A stretch of DNA of 64,000 nt from Gammaproteobacteria bacterium (GCA_030433415.1 JAUIMF010000008.1:1-64000); one strand, 5' to 3'; positions 42,530 to 51,969 are shown, counted from the stretch's first letter. Made by a program: numbers and translations. Notes: generated by a model from the letters alone, not told the origin.

Positions 42530-42584
42530 TCCAAACCTAAACCTCCAAACGAAAAACCCCCGCCGATGGCGAGGGTTTTTCGTT

Positions 42585-42603
<19 letters not shown>
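42530..42603. repeat. 74-bp direct repeat, copy B (contains the 3' end of the intact tRNA-Val gene)
   Basis: Partner of 42355-42428, offset 175 bp. It spans the terminator at 42547-42585 and the last 19 bases of the functional tRNA gene. Direct repeats that end inside a tRNA 3' half are the usual form of attL/attR sites. Confidence 0.92.
42547..42585 (-). terminator. terminator of the tRNA-Val gene
   Basis: A perfect 13-bp outer stem (AAACGAAAAACCC, 42547-42559, with its complement at 42573-42585) plus an inner CGCC-GAT-GGCG stem. Read on the minus strand it ends in a T-rich arm. It starts at the last base of the tRNA CCA end. A near-identical second copy lies at 42372-42410. Confidence 0.8.
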
Positions 42604-42661
<58 letters not shown>

Positions 42662-42674
42662 GAAGGGGAGCGCG

Positions 42675-42703
42675 ATTATACGGTCGGGACCGCGTCGTCT
42701 CAA
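42675..42703 (-). promoter_or_regulatory. sigma-70 promoter of the tRNA-Val gene
   Basis: On the minus strand, TTGAGA (42703-42698, five of six -35 bases), a 17-bp spacer and a perfect TATAAT (42680-42675), followed by a GC-rich discriminator CGCGCTC just before the tRNA. A GC-rich discriminator is typical of stable-RNA promoters under stringent control. Confidence 0.85.
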
Positions 42704-42766
42704 GGGCTGTTTCGGCGGCGTACACGGCCTTCCTTTCATCCTGAACATGGACCGTGCACAGCCTCC

Positions 42767-44479
42767 TCAATCCAGATAACGACTCGCAAAATACCCCCGA
42801 CAATCCTCGGTCACCCTGTCACCATCCGCATTGCGCCCCACGGCCTGCAGACTGCGTTTGAGCCAGCGACAGGCAGAAAAATCCCAGGGCCGGGTGTCGT
42901 GGGCCCGGCTGGCGTGAGACAGCGCGGCTTCGTAGCGCGCCGCACGAAAATGCTGGTAGACCGCCGCCAGGTCTGCAGCCACGCTGTCGCGGGGGCGGCG
43001 TAGCGTCGGCGGCAGGGGCTGGTCCCGACGCGCCAACAATGCGCCGCGCTGATCCTCAAACAGTTGTACCCAGCGCCCGGTGTCCAACAAGCCTCTGATC
43101 AGGCGCCCTCCTCCCCGACTGTGGGGCCAAAGAAAAAACATCGCACCGGAATTCTCTACCCGCTCCAGCCAACCAGGGCGTGCGCGCAGCACGGCCACAT
43201 AGTCGAGGTAAGTCTGGTCGCCGTATACCGTATTCGCGCGGCCATCGATAAACACTTTGAGAGCCCCATCGGTCCGCCAGTGCAGGTACCCGCCCCAGTT
43301 GTAATAGGCGAAGGTATTCCCGGCCAGGCCATTGAGCTCCACCACATCGACCAGCGCTTCGGGATACACGTACTCAGCGGTCAGGTAGTGATAGGCCACG
43401 GCGGGACGCAGCGAATACGGCGCCATGCGCCAGACCCCGAGGGCGAGCATTACAACGGCCAGCGGAAGCAACAGATGGCGCGCAAACACCTGCCGCAGCA
43501 CCAACGCGAGAAACGGCACCGCCAGTGCGGCGAAGGCCAGGGCCCAGAGCACAATAAAGCGCCGACTGGTCATCGACATTGCCGCCGTCAGCAGCGCCAT
43601 ACCCAGAACGGCGGGGTGAAAATCCACCACGCGACGCACCCGCGGCAGTACCCAACTCGCCGCCAGTGCTGCGGCCAGTACAAGGGTATACAGGTAGGCC
43701 GGGGATTCGATGCCACCACTCACAAGGGGCGAGCGCCATTCGCCAATGCTGCGGTAGGGAGAACTGCTGTCCAGCGCATACACCAGCGGCAGCGTGAACA
43801 CGCCGATGCCGTCGGGATTGATCAGGCAGACAGCGGCGCTGGCACCCACGAGCAGCAGTGCACGACGAAACGTCTGCCCGCGCAGATCCGACCAGGGGAA
43901 CACCAACAGCGGCAGTAGCATCAGCCCGAAGATAAAACCGCCGTGCAGATTCACCCACAGCAAAAACAGCAACAGCAGTTCCCAGAGACGCGGGCTTCGA
44001 TCCAGGCAAAGATTCAGGAGTACGGCCACCCCAAGCAGCGTGTAAAGCTGGGGACGCATGTCGATAAACGGCGCGGCAATCGCCGCAGCGGCAACGCTGG
44101 CCAATAACGCCGCGCCATGAACACCGGACCATCGCGCCAGCCCACGCTGCAACAGGGCAAAGGTGCAAACAATCAGCAACCACTTCCAGATCACCAGGCT
44201 GGCAATGCCAAACACGCTGACCCAGCCGTAGAACACCAGATCGGCAAGCCACTCGTGGTTGTGCCAGGCCTGCCCCTGCGCCGTGTAGGACCAGGTGTCC
44301 ACCAGGGCGGGACTGCCCTGCTGCAGCACTTCGCGACCCGCCGCGATATGCCACCACAGGTCCGAGCCCATCATCTCGGTAAAACCAAACGACAGATAGG
44401 CGACCGCGCCCACCGCGTACCAGAGCCAGGCCGGTACCGAGCCAACGCGCGTCTCAGGCAAGGGATTCGTCCGCAGCAC
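42767..44479 (-). CDS. multi-pass membrane protein, glycosyltransferase-39-like, function unknown
   Basis: This 570-residue protein, started at GTG 44479, has about ten transmembrane helices and a C-terminal soluble part with helical repeats (DSVAADLAAVYQHFRAARYEAALSHASRAHDTRPWD, TPR-like). The N-terminal loop EMMGSDLWWHIAAGREVLQQG, with acidic and aromatic residues after the first helix, and NHEWLADLVFYGW are reminiscent of GT-C glycosyltransferase folds, but the classic acidic catalytic loop of GT39 is not clear. The frame opens upstream at 44566, inside the preceding gene; GTG 44479 or TTG 44461 agree better with the end of the GT2 gene. Last gene of the envelope operon. Polymer or glycan export/modification is likely, without proof. 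Confidence 0.68.
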   Translation of the reverse strand: MLRTNPLPETRVGSVPAWLWYAVGAVAYLSFGFTEMMGSDLWWHIAAGREVLQQGSPALVDTWSYTAQGQAWHNHEWLADLVFYGWVSVFGIASLVIWKWLLIVCTFALLQRGLARWSGVHGAALLASVAAAAIAAPFIDMRPQLYTLLGVAVLLNLCLDRSPRLWELLLLFLLWVNLHGGFIFGLMLLPLLVFPWSDLRGQTFRRALLLVGASAAVCLINPDGIGVFTLPLVYALDSSSPYRSIGEWRSPLVSGGIESPAYLYTLVLAAALAASWVLPRVRRVVDFHPAVLGMALLTAAMSMTSRRFIVLWALAFAALAVPFLALVLRQVFARHLLLPLAVVMLALGVWRMAPYSLRPAVAYHYLTAEYVYPEALVDVVELNGLAGNTFAYYNWGGYLHWRTDGALKVFIDGRANTVYGDQTYLDYVAVLRARPGWLERVENSGAMFFLWPHSRGGGRLIRGLLDTGRWVQLFEDQRGALLARRDQPLPPTLRRPRDSVAADLAAVYQHFRAARYEAALSHASRAHDTRPWDFSACRWLKRSLQAVGRNADGDRVTEDCRGYFASRYLD

Positions 44480-45467
44480 CCTGTTGGTTGGCTTCCTGCT
44501 TGTCGGCAGCCCCCGTCGGCGAGTCGGACCCGCCTCTAGTGCGCCCGGGCTGGTAGTCCTGCACAAAGTACAGCGCCCGCCCCTTGCTCTCGTTATAGGT
44601 GCGCGCTAGGTACTCCCCGATGATGCCAAGGCATACAAGCTGCACGCCGCCAAGAAACAGGATGATCACAACGAGCGACGGATAGCCGGGCACCGGGTTA
44701 CCCAGCAGCAGGGTTCGCAGTAAAAAGTACAGACCATAGGCGAACGCGCCTACCGAGGTGATCAGGCCCAGCCAGGTTGCCAGCTTGAGCGGTGCGGCCG
44801 AAAACGAGGTGATGCCTTCGAGGGCAAAGTTCCACAGGCGGCCGTAGTTCCACTTGCTGCGGCCATCGGCGCGGGGGGCACGCGCATAGGGCACGGCTTT
44901 CTGGGGATAGCCGATCCAGGCAAACAGCCCTTTCATATAGCGATGCTGTTCCCGCAGCCGTCTGAGCGCCTCAACGGCGCGGCGACTCAACAATCGGTAG
45001 TCTCCAACATCGCGGGGGATGGGCACGTCCGACAGGCGATCCAACACCCGGTAGAACCACGACGCACTCTGGCGCTTGAGCCAGCTTTCGCCATCGCGCG
45101 AGCTTCGCCTGCCATAGACCACGTCGTAGCCAGCGCGCCACTGGGCGACGAATTCCACAATCAGCTCTGGTGGGTCCTGCAGGTCACCGTCGATGATGAC
45201 CACCGCATCGCCCGCCACATGATCCAGCCCCGCCGACATGGCGGCCTCTTTGCCGAAGTTGCGCGACAGGCGCAGATAGCCCACCTGCGCATCATCGGCG
45301 CTGAGCGCAGCCACTTGCTCGGCGGTACCGTCATCGCTGCCGTCATCGACATACAACACGTCGCTGTCCATATCCAGCGAGCGCAGCACCTGCTGCAGGC
45401 GCTCGTGGAACCGGGCGATGCCGGCCGCCTCGTTGTGCACGGGAACAATGACCGACAGACAGCTCAT
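44454..45467 (-). CDS. GT2-family polyprenyl-phosphate-sugar synthase-like glycosyltransferase (DPM1/ArnC type)
   Basis: This 337-residue enzyme transfers a sugar from a nucleotide donor to undecaprenyl phosphate at the inner membrane. It has the GT2 fold with LSVIVPVHNEAAGI (donor site), VDDGSDDGT, and IIDGDLQDPPELI whose DGDLQ is the metal and donor motif, RNFGKEAAMSAGLDHV, and two C-terminal transmembrane helices (FSAAPLKLATWLGLITSVGAFAYGLYFLL and the VVIILFLGGVQLVCLGIIGEYLARTY segment), as in GtrB/ArnC-type proteins. It starts 6 bp after the fatty acyl-CoA reductase stop. Its lipid-linked sugar could serve the GT39-type protein at 48378-50114 in the same operon. Confidence 0.92.
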   Translation of the reverse strand: MSCLSVIVPVHNEAAGIARFHERLQQVLRSLDMDSDVLYVDDGSDDGTAEQVAALSADDAQVGYLRLSRNFGKEAAMSAGLDHVAGDAVVIIDGDLQDPPELIVEFVAQWRAGYDVVYGRRSSRDGESWLKRQSASWFYRVLDRLSDVPIPRDVGDYRLLSRRAVEALRRLREQHRYMKGLFAWIGYPQKAVPYARAPRADGRSKWNYGRLWNFALEGITSFSAAPLKLATWLGLITSVGAFAYGLYFLLRTLLLGNPVPGYPSLVVIILFLGGVQLVCLGIIGEYLARTYNESKGRALYFVQDYQPGRTRGGSDSPTGAADKQEANQQGAADESLA

Positions 45468-45473
45468 GGATCG

Positions 45474-47534
45474 CTACCAGTGCACACCGCGCATGACCTG
45501 CGCAAACAGCTTCTGGGCCAGCTCCAGCTTGCTCGACGGCAGCGCCGCACGCTCGGCGGCGGCCTCGTCTTCGGTCAAGCCCCGGGCTGCGGCGGAGTCA
45601 GGGAACAGCGCGTAAGCTTGACTGAGAAACGCTTCCGTAACGCTCGGCATCGTGGCCTGCGCCACGGCGCCCGTCACACCCAGGCCTGTGGACACGCGCC
45701 GGGGCTTGGAGATGATCGCCTTGATCACCAGGTCCCGCGCCTGCTCCGGCGACAGCGTGGGGAACGCCTTATACAGGCTCGTCGGCGCAATCATGGGCGT
45801 GCGCACCAGGGGCATGTGGATCGTCGAAAAGTGAATATGCTGCGCGGCGTACTCCGGCGCGGCGCAGTGACTGAAGGCATCCAGCGCCGCCTTGGACGCC
45901 ACATACGCTGAGAATCGCGGCGGACTGGCCAACACGCCGATCGACGAGATGTTGATGATGTGGCCGTGCTCCTGTTCCTCCATCACTGGCAGAAAACCCA
46001 GGATCAGGCGCAGGGCACCGAAGTAGTTCAGGTCCATGGTGCGCTCAAAATCATGGAACCGGTCATAGCTGTGCCGCACGGAACGGCGGATGGAACGTCC
46101 GGCGTTGTTGACCAGTATGTCGACGCGACCGTGATCCTTCAGTACGTCGCGCACGAGTTTGTTGCAGGCCTTTTCGTCCGACACGTCGCAGGAATAGGCC
46201 TTGGCCTGCCCGCCCTTGGTCCGGATCTCTTTCAGAGTCTCGTCCAGCTTGTCGACGCTGCGTGCCACCAGGCACACCGTGGCACCGGCCCGGGCCAGAC
46301 GCAGCGCGCACTCGCGACCAATACCGCTGGTCGCGCCGGTGACCACAATGACCTGCCCCTTAACCTTGCGCCGTAGCACGGCCAGCGATGGACGACCGAT
46401 GGTGCGATTGAACACCGCATCGACCTGGCGGATGAGATTCTCTTTGTCGGGACGCAAAAAATGCCGCCAGTAGTTCCAGATCTGTGGCGCGTAATCTTCT
46501 ATCGGCGGACAGGTGATACCCGCCGGCTCTAGCAGCGCCCGGGTCTTGCTTGAGTCGAAATGCGTGGGGTAGTTGATGTACCCGAGAATCTGCGCCGGAA
46601 TACCCAGCTTTGCCGCCGCTTTTTCGCCGAGCTTGCGCAGCGGCGTAATCTTGCCCAGACCTTCGCCCGCGAGCTGCGTGGCCTTGTCCAGCACCTTCAG
46701 GTTTACAGCGCGCAACTTCGGGCCGTGCGCCACTTCCATGATGGTCTTGAGCAGGTCGCCAACGCGCACGCCGTCGGGGTCTGTGAGAAAAAAACACTCC
46801 CCATCGTGACCCGGCAGGTGCGCCAGATGATCCATGGCGTCCACCACGTAGTCCACGGGCACAATGTTCAGCAAGCCCGCCTTGTTCATAACCAGGGGTA
46901 GGCCCTCGGGGGTGACGCGACTCAGGTTCTGGATCAGTTCAAAGAAATAATAGGGGCCATCGACCTTGTCCATCTCACCGGTGCGCGAATGTCCCACCAC
47001 CATACCTGGGCGGTAGATACGCCAATTCAGGTCCTTTGCCTTGCGCACCAGGCCCTCAGATTCATGTTTGGTGAGAAAGTAGGGATGGTCCATGCTCCCC
47101 GCTTCTTCAAACATGTCTTCGGTAAAAGTGCCTTCGTACAGCCCGGCGGCCGCGATGGACGACACCTGGTGAAAGCAACCCACGTCGAGGGCGCGGGCCA
47201 GATGAATGGCCTGGGCCGTGCCGTTCACATTGCTCACACGCTGGCTCTCGGCGTCCGCCTTCATGTCGTAGATCGCCGCGAGGTGAAAGAAGTGATCGAT
47301 GGTGCCTGCGTGTTTGCCCACCCACGCGGGCTTCACCCCAAGGCGTCGGCGGCTAAGGTCACCCTCTACCGCAATCACCTGCTCCGGTGATGCGCCCCAC
47401 AGGTCCCGCAATGCCTGCAGCTTGCCCTGAGACTCGGGACGCACGAGCAGATAGATGACGCCGCCGCGGTCCAGCAACTTGGGAATCAGAAAACGACCGA
47501 TAAAACCGGTGCCGCCGGTGACAAAATAATTCAT
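45474..47534 (-). CDS. fatty acyl-CoA reductase, two-domain, alcohol-forming (Marinobacter FACoAR-like)
   Basis: This 686-residue protein consists of an N-terminal extended Rossmann reductase (about 1-370; NYFVTGGTGFIGRFLIPKLL, FHLAAIYDM, KHESEGLV with catalytic Tyr-type SDR chemistry) and a C-terminal classical SDR (about 390-660; VVTGATSGIGRECALRLA, NNAGRSIRRS, INISSIGVL, YVASKAALDAF). The order, length and many segments closely match the Marinobacter enzyme Maqu_2507 (about 660 residues), which reduces acyl-CoA through the aldehyde to a fatty alcohol with NADPH. Fatty alcohols feed wax-ester storage. The gene sits between a methyltransferase and a GT2 glycosyltransferase gene, so an envelope-lipid role is also possible. 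GAGG precedes ATG 47534. Confidence 0.92.
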   Translation of the reverse strand: MNYFVTGGTGFIGRFLIPKLLDRGGVIYLLVRPESQGKLQALRDLWGASPEQVIAVEGDLSRRRLGVKPAWVGKHAGTIDHFFHLAAIYDMKADAESQRVSNVNGTAQAIHLARALDVGCFHQVSSIAAAGLYEGTFTEDMFEEAGSMDHPYFLTKHESEGLVRKAKDLNWRIYRPGMVVGHSRTGEMDKVDGPYYFFELIQNLSRVTPEGLPLVMNKAGLLNIVPVDYVVDAMDHLAHLPGHDGECFFLTDPDGVRVGDLLKTIMEVAHGPKLRAVNLKVLDKATQLAGEGLGKITPLRKLGEKAAAKLGIPAQILGYINYPTHFDSSKTRALLEPAGITCPPIEDYAPQIWNYWRHFLRPDKENLIRQVDAVFNRTIGRPSLAVLRRKVKGQVIVVTGATSGIGRECALRLARAGATVCLVARSVDKLDETLKEIRTKGGQAKAYSCDVSDEKACNKLVRDVLKDHGRVDILVNNAGRSIRRSVRHSYDRFHDFERTMDLNYFGALRLILGFLPVMEEQEHGHIINISSIGVLASPPRFSAYVASKAALDAFSHCAAPEYAAQHIHFSTIHMPLVRTPMIAPTSLYKAFPTLSPEQARDLVIKAIISKPRRVSTGLGVTGAVAQATMPSVTEAFLSQAYALFPDSAAARGLTEDEAAAERAALPSSKLELAQKLFAQVMRGVHW

Positions 47535-47622
47535 GGCTGCCTCGCTGAGTATTTTTGTTTAGGCACAGAAGACACGAGCATAGACCATAGCGCAGTTCTC
47601 AGGCAGGGGGGATGGGCGGGCC

Positions 47623-48381
47623 CTAAGCACGTCGCAACCGGTAGCATTGGGTCCACAGCAGGGCTTCCAGGGGACTACCGCGCATGGACCGTTCCAGCCA
47701 GGCCAGCCAACGCGCTCCACGCTCGCCACCGAACTCGCCGAGCACCGGTAGATAGAGTCCCATCACATCACGAGCGACGACCTCGAGGCCGGCAGCGTCG
47801 AACTGCGCCTGCAGGCGGGCGCGGCTCAGCAGATTGATGTGCCCCGTGGGCTCGATGGGTTCGCGATAGATCCAGCGCAACAGATGCACAATGCCGGGCA
47901 GAAACGCGATCCGGCCCAGCAGTTCCACCGGACTCCAGGGTTGGGGCGTAGTGAGGATCAACACACCATCCCGATCGAGAAGTCCTGCGAGGGCACCCAG
48001 TAAATCCGGAGAATCCGGTACGTGCTCGATGACCTCGGAGCACAGGATCACATCCACGGACCCCGGAGCCAATGGCGGTGCACGCAGGTCACCCTGAACA
48101 AAATGCACGGAGGTACCATGCTCGTCGGCCACTTGTCGCGCAGCCTGCAGGTACGCCACCTCGCAGTCCAGAGCCAAAACCGTCTCGCCTGCCTCGGCCA
48201 ATGTTGGCAAGTACACCCCGGAGCCGGGACCAATCTCAAGAACCCGGCGACCAACAGCGGCGGGGAGCGACTGCAGCTGGGACACCACCCAGTCCCGTCG
48301 CGATCGATGCAAATAGCGGCGCGTGGGGTTACGCGATTCGTACAACGTGCGCTGCAGCGCGACAGAACCTGGTTCACTCAT
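47623..48381 (-). CDS. class I SAM-dependent methyltransferase
   Basis: This 252-residue soluble enzyme has the Rossmann methyltransferase motifs: VLEIGPGSGVYLPTLA (motif I, SAM binding), LALDCEVAYLQAA (motif II), GDLRAPPLAPGSVDVILCSEVIEHVPD (motifs III/IV) and LILTTPQPWSP. The C-terminal part has a hydrophobic segment that could touch the membrane. It overlaps the upstream GT39-type gene by 4 bp (ATGA), so the two are translationally coupled. Methylation of a glycan, a lipid-linked sugar or a quinone-type lipid are options; context favours an envelope glycolipid. Confidence 0.85.
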   Translation of the reverse strand: MSEPGSVALQRTLYESRNPTRRYLHRSRRDWVVSQLQSLPAAVGRRVLEIGPGSGVYLPTLAEAGETVLALDCEVAYLQAARQVADEHGTSVHFVQGDLRAPPLAPGSVDVILCSEVIEHVPDSPDLLGALAGLLDRDGVLILTTPQPWSPVELLGRIAFLPGIVHLLRWIYREPIEPTGHINLLSRARLQAQFDAAGLEVVARDVMGLYLPVLGEFGGERGARWLAWLERSMRGSPLEALLWTQCYRLRRA

Positions 48382-50114
48382 GGCACGATGCGATATACAA
48401 CGATATCGCCTACAAACTGCGTAAAGCTGCCGTACAGCGCGCGATGAACCAGCAACTCGGGCATGAACGTCGGCGCCCGAAAATGCGCCACCTTCTGCAA
48501 TCGTGGATGCTCGTCGGCCAGGGCCTGACGGTAAAACGCTACTGCCTGCGGCGTGGTTTTGATCAGCTTCGCAGGGTCCCGGGCCAGGGGGCCGTTCAAT
48601 TCGTTGGGAAAAGCCGTGTCATACCAGTTTTCACTCAGAATCAGCGTGTCGGCCCGTCGCCAATAGCGCTCTACTCCCCCGAGGGCGTTGTCCTGGTCGC
48701 GTACGCGAAACAGGGCGTGCCGCGTGCCGCGGGTTGGCGGAGGGTTCACATAGTAGCTCGCCAAAACGCGCTCGGGCCTTGCCTGAGCGTACCAGGAAGG
48801 TAACTCCCGACGCGGATCGAAGTGAAAATCCGTTGCCAGATCCACTGCGAGCAACAGTTGCCAACATACAGCCAATGTCCAGCCTGCGCGACGCCATCGT
48901 GCTGATAGCGACGACAGACCAAACGCCGCCAGTAAGCAGAGCGCGGGCAGCAGAGGAAGGTAATGTCGGTAGTAGGTCACTGGTGCCAAAAACAGCATGT
49001 ACAGCAAGTAAATCCCCACGGGCAACAAAGGAAGCCAGCGATCATCGAAAGCCTGTTCCTTCCACAGGCGGTAGGTGCCTAGCGCCACCGCGGTAGCGGC
49101 GGGTAGACCGAGACCCACGAGGGTCACGATGGGAATGTTCAGGGGGTTTCGCAGAAGCTTGTGCCAGCCGATGGCACCATAGTGCGTGCCAAAGAGAGAG
49201 CTGGTGGCATAGCCGCTCGTGAACTCCATGAATCGTGAGTAGTTCATGGCCAGCGGTGCTACCCAGGGTAGCAGCAGGAACAGTACGCGACCCGCCGGGG
49301 GCAGCGCCCGCCAGGGTACGAATAGGTAGACAATGGGTACGACCAGCCAGGGCAACGACCCCGGTTTCACGGGCATGGTCAGGCAGGCAAAGGCTCCCGC
49401 GTACACAATAATCACCAGACCAATGCGCCATGCCGACACCGATGCAAACACCCGTGCAAGCATTGATGGTGAGAGCAGCGCGACCAGGCCGAAGACGGCA
49501 AAGACCCAGTATTTGGTCCACACAGCGGCGACCAGCAGCAAGAATACGATGGGCCAGCTGACCGGCCCCACCCGCTTCGCCCATGCTACCGCGCAGATAA
49601 ACAGGTAGATAAAAAAGGTCGATGCGGCGTCAACGGTGCCCGTAAGGGACTCGCTGATATGCCATCCAGACAGGGCAAGGAGCACCGCTGACCCCAGCGC
49701 CACATCATAGCGGCCCGGAAAAAGCTGCAGCGCCAGCATAAAAAGTACCGGCACGGTCAAAGACCCCAATACGGCTGAATGCGCCCGGGCGATGCCAAGA
49801 TGTTCCGGGGAATGGCAAAAGGCCTTTGCTCTGCGAGCATCTCCATAGGCTTCTGCCGGAGGCGGAGTGCCGAACCACCGCGCAAGCGCCAGCGTCTGGT
49901 AGCCCACGAAGGCAGCATAGGGGTGGGCACCCAGCACCGCCCGGCAGGAGCTGGCCTCGTCAAAGTTGATATGGGTAAAAGTATTGGGACCCCGCCAGTC
50001 CCGACCGTAGTCCATCGCCGCTACAAGCCGCAGGACCAGCGCCCCGAGAATCACAACCGCAATGAGCGACAGATAACGGCGACTCGCACCCTGAACGATT
50101 GCTTCTACCATCAA
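48378..50114 (-). CDS. GT39-like integral membrane glycosyltransferase (ArnT/PMT superfamily)
   Basis: This 578-residue protein has about 12 transmembrane helices and a C-terminal periplasmic domain. The first loop has DYGRDWRGPNTFTHINFDEASSCRAVLGAHPY, with an acidic pair (FDEAS) in the place of the catalytic acid of GT-C enzymes that use polyprenyl-phosphate sugars. Further features are typical of GT39: EHLGIARAHSAVLGSLTVPVLFMLA and LSGWHISESLTGTVDAASTFFIYL. It is the first gene of the minus-strand operon that includes a GT2 polyprenyl-phosphate-sugar synthase. The acceptor (lipid A, teichoic-like polymer or protein) is unknown. Confidence 0.82.
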   Translation of the reverse strand: MMVEAIVQGASRRYLSLIAVVILGALVLRLVAAMDYGRDWRGPNTFTHINFDEASSCRAVLGAHPYAAFVGYQTLALARWFGTPPPAEAYGDARRAKAFCHSPEHLGIARAHSAVLGSLTVPVLFMLALQLFPGRYDVALGSAVLLALSGWHISESLTGTVDAASTFFIYLFICAVAWAKRVGPVSWPIVFLLLVAAVWTKYWVFAVFGLVALLSPSMLARVFASVSAWRIGLVIIVYAGAFACLTMPVKPGSLPWLVVPIVYLFVPWRALPPAGRVLFLLLPWVAPLAMNYSRFMEFTSGYATSSLFGTHYGAIGWHKLLRNPLNIPIVTLVGLGLPAATAVALGTYRLWKEQAFDDRWLPLLPVGIYLLYMLFLAPVTYYRHYLPLLPALCLLAAFGLSSLSARWRRAGWTLAVCWQLLLAVDLATDFHFDPRRELPSWYAQARPERVLASYYVNPPPTRGTRHALFRVRDQDNALGGVERYWRRADTLILSENWYDTAFPNELNGPLARDPAKLIKTTPQAVAFYRQALADEHPRLQKVAHFRAPTFMPELLVHRALYGSFTQFVGDIVVYRIVP

Positions 50115-50233
50115 CTGGCCCGCGGACGATAACGGGCGTTGAGTCTACCAGAGCCCATGGACAATACTTTTGCCATCCCATGGCCATGCTAGACTCAGGC
50201 CCCTGAATCGACCGTCGACGGGAATCATCGGCC

Positions 50234-51931
50234 ATGAGCAATTCGTTGCAACCCCTTCTTGACGCCATCGACGCCGCACCGGAAGGCCCCCAGGTCTGCG
50301 CCATCTTCGATTTCGATGGCACGATCATCTCGGGTTACTCGGCCATCGCATTTATTCGTGAGCAGATGCGCCGCGGCGACGTCAGCGCCCGGGAGTTTCT
50401 GGAGCTTGCCAGCGCCATGACCAACTTTGGCCTGGGCAACCTGGGCTTCTCGGGCATGATGGCCATCACCACGCAGTTCATGCGCGGCATCGAAGAACAA
50501 GCCTACGTTGAGCTCGGCGAAGATCTGTTCACCAAGCAGATCGCCCGTCTCGTGTACCCCGAGTCCCGAGCCCTCATCAATGCACACCGTGCGAAGGGCC
50601 ATACCATTGCGATCATTTCGTCGGCAACGCCCTACCAGGTGGAGCCCGCTGCCGCTGACCTGGGCATCGAGAACGTACTGTGCACACAGCTCGAAGTCGA
50701 AGACGGCCTGTTCACCGGCAATGTGGTACGCCCCACCTGCTTCGGCCAGGGCAAGGTCGATGCCGCCGAAGTCCTTGCCGACGGCGTCGGTGGCGATCTG
50801 GACGAGAGCTTTTTCTACTCCGACAGCACCGACGATCAGCTCCTGCTGGAACGTGTGGGTCACCCTGTCGCCCTCAACCCCAGCGACAAGCTCCGCGCCG
50901 TCGCCCGCGATAACAACTGGCCCAGCGCCAGCTTTGGCAGCCGCGGACGACCCACGCTCGGTCAGTTCATCCGCTCTGTGGCCGCCACCGTCAGCCTGGT
51001 GCCGACCTTCGCCGCCGGCTTGCCCATCTACGCCCTGACCGGTTCCCGCCGCCAGGCCACCAACTTCTCTTTGTCGCTGTTTGCCGAGACTGCCAGTGCT
51101 CTGATCAACCTTGACCTGCGCGTCACAGGTGAAGAAAACCTGTGGAAAGCCAGGCCGGCGGTGTTTGTGTTCAACCACCAAAGCAAGGCTGACGTGGTGA
51201 TCGGTGCCAAGCTACTGCGCCGGGATATGGCCGGCGTCGGCAAAAAAGAAATCAAGAAAATGCCGGTGATCGGCAAGGTGCTGGAACTCGGCGGCGTGGT
51301 GATGATCGACCGCAAAAACGCGGCCTCCGCCATCGAAGCCATGGCGCCCCTGGTTGACGCCATGCGCAACGAGGGCAAGTCCGTCGCCCTGGCCCCCGAG
51401 GGTACCCGCACCGTGTCGCCGAACCTGGCGCCGTTCAAAAAGGGTGCCTTTCATCTGGCCATTCAGGCCGGCGTGCCTATGGTGCCCGTGGTTATTCGCA
51501 ATGCCGGGGATGTCGCGCCCAAGGGCGACTTCGTATTCCGTCCCGCCACGGTAGAGGTGGAGGTGCTGGAGCCCGTGGACACCAGCGATTGGAGCGCCGA
51601 GACCATCGACGAGCATGTACGCGAAGTTCGCAACCTGTTTTTGCGTACGCTGGGGCAGCCCGAAGAGCCAGCGCCAGCGACTAAAAAACAACCCGCGCCC
51701 CGCAAGAAAAAAACCGCGGCAAAACGTCGGGCCAAATCCACAGCGCAGCAACCCGCCAAGGCAGGCACCACCCGCAAAGCCACAGCAAAAAAGGCACCGG
51801 CCAAAAAAGCCGCAGCCAAAGCAAAGCGCAAAGCCGCCCCGAAAACCGCGTCCAAAGCCAGCAGTAAGACGCGCACCAAAACCCCTGCCAAGGCGCGGCC
51901 CAAGGCAAGGCCCAAGAATCCTGGTGCCTGA
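50234..51931 (+). CDS. HAD-IB phosphatase / PlsC lysophosphatidic acid acyltransferase fusion with histone-H1-like tail
   Basis: This 565-residue protein has three parts. Residues 1-230 form a HAD-IB phosphatase (FDFDGTIISG at 24-33 with the nucleophile and acid aspartates; IISSATPYQVEP; FYSDSTDD). Residues 290-480 are a PlsC acyltransferase with NHQSKAD (His315, Asp320 of the HxxxxD catalytic pair) and APEGTRTVS. Residues from about 482 to the end are 84 residues made almost only of Lys, Ala, Pro, Arg and Thr, like histone H1 or AlgP. HAD-PlsC fusions are known (CicA/PlsC type) and act in phospholipid synthesis; the tail is not part of the usual domain set. gpsA follows after 38 bp, in line with membrane-lipid synthesis. 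Confidence 0.93.
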   Translation: MSNSLQPLLDAIDAAPEGPQVCAIFDFDGTIISGYSAIAFIREQMRRGDVSAREFLELASAMTNFGLGNLGFSGMMAITTQFMRGIEEQAYVELGEDLFTKQIARLVYPESRALINAHRAKGHTIAIISSATPYQVEPAAADLGIENVLCTQLEVEDGLFTGNVVRPTCFGQGKVDAAEVLADGVGGDLDESFFYSDSTDDQLLLERVGHPVALNPSDKLRAVARDNNWPSASFGSRGRPTLGQFIRSVAATVSLVPTFAAGLPIYALTGSRRQATNFSLSLFAETASALINLDLRVTGEENLWKARPAVFVFNHQSKADVVIGAKLLRRDMAGVGKKEIKKMPVIGKVLELGGVVMIDRKNAASAIEAMAPLVDAMRNEGKSVALAPEGTRTVSPNLAPFKKGAFHLAIQAGVPMVPVVIRNAGDVAPKGDFVFRPATVEVEVLEPVDTSDWSAETIDEHVREVRNLFLRTLGQPEEPAPATKKQPAPRKKKTAAKRRAKSTAQQPAKAGTTRKATAKKAPAKKAAAKAKRKAAPKTASKASSKTRTKTPAKARPKARPKNPGA

Positions 51932-51969
51932 CCCAGGCACCACCGTCATCGCACTATAAGGAGAATACG

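Noticed and set aside
42343-42540. Small plus-strand frames across the repeat region
   Set aside because: They run through the duplicated terminator and the hairpin insert; no ribosome site and no plausible protein.
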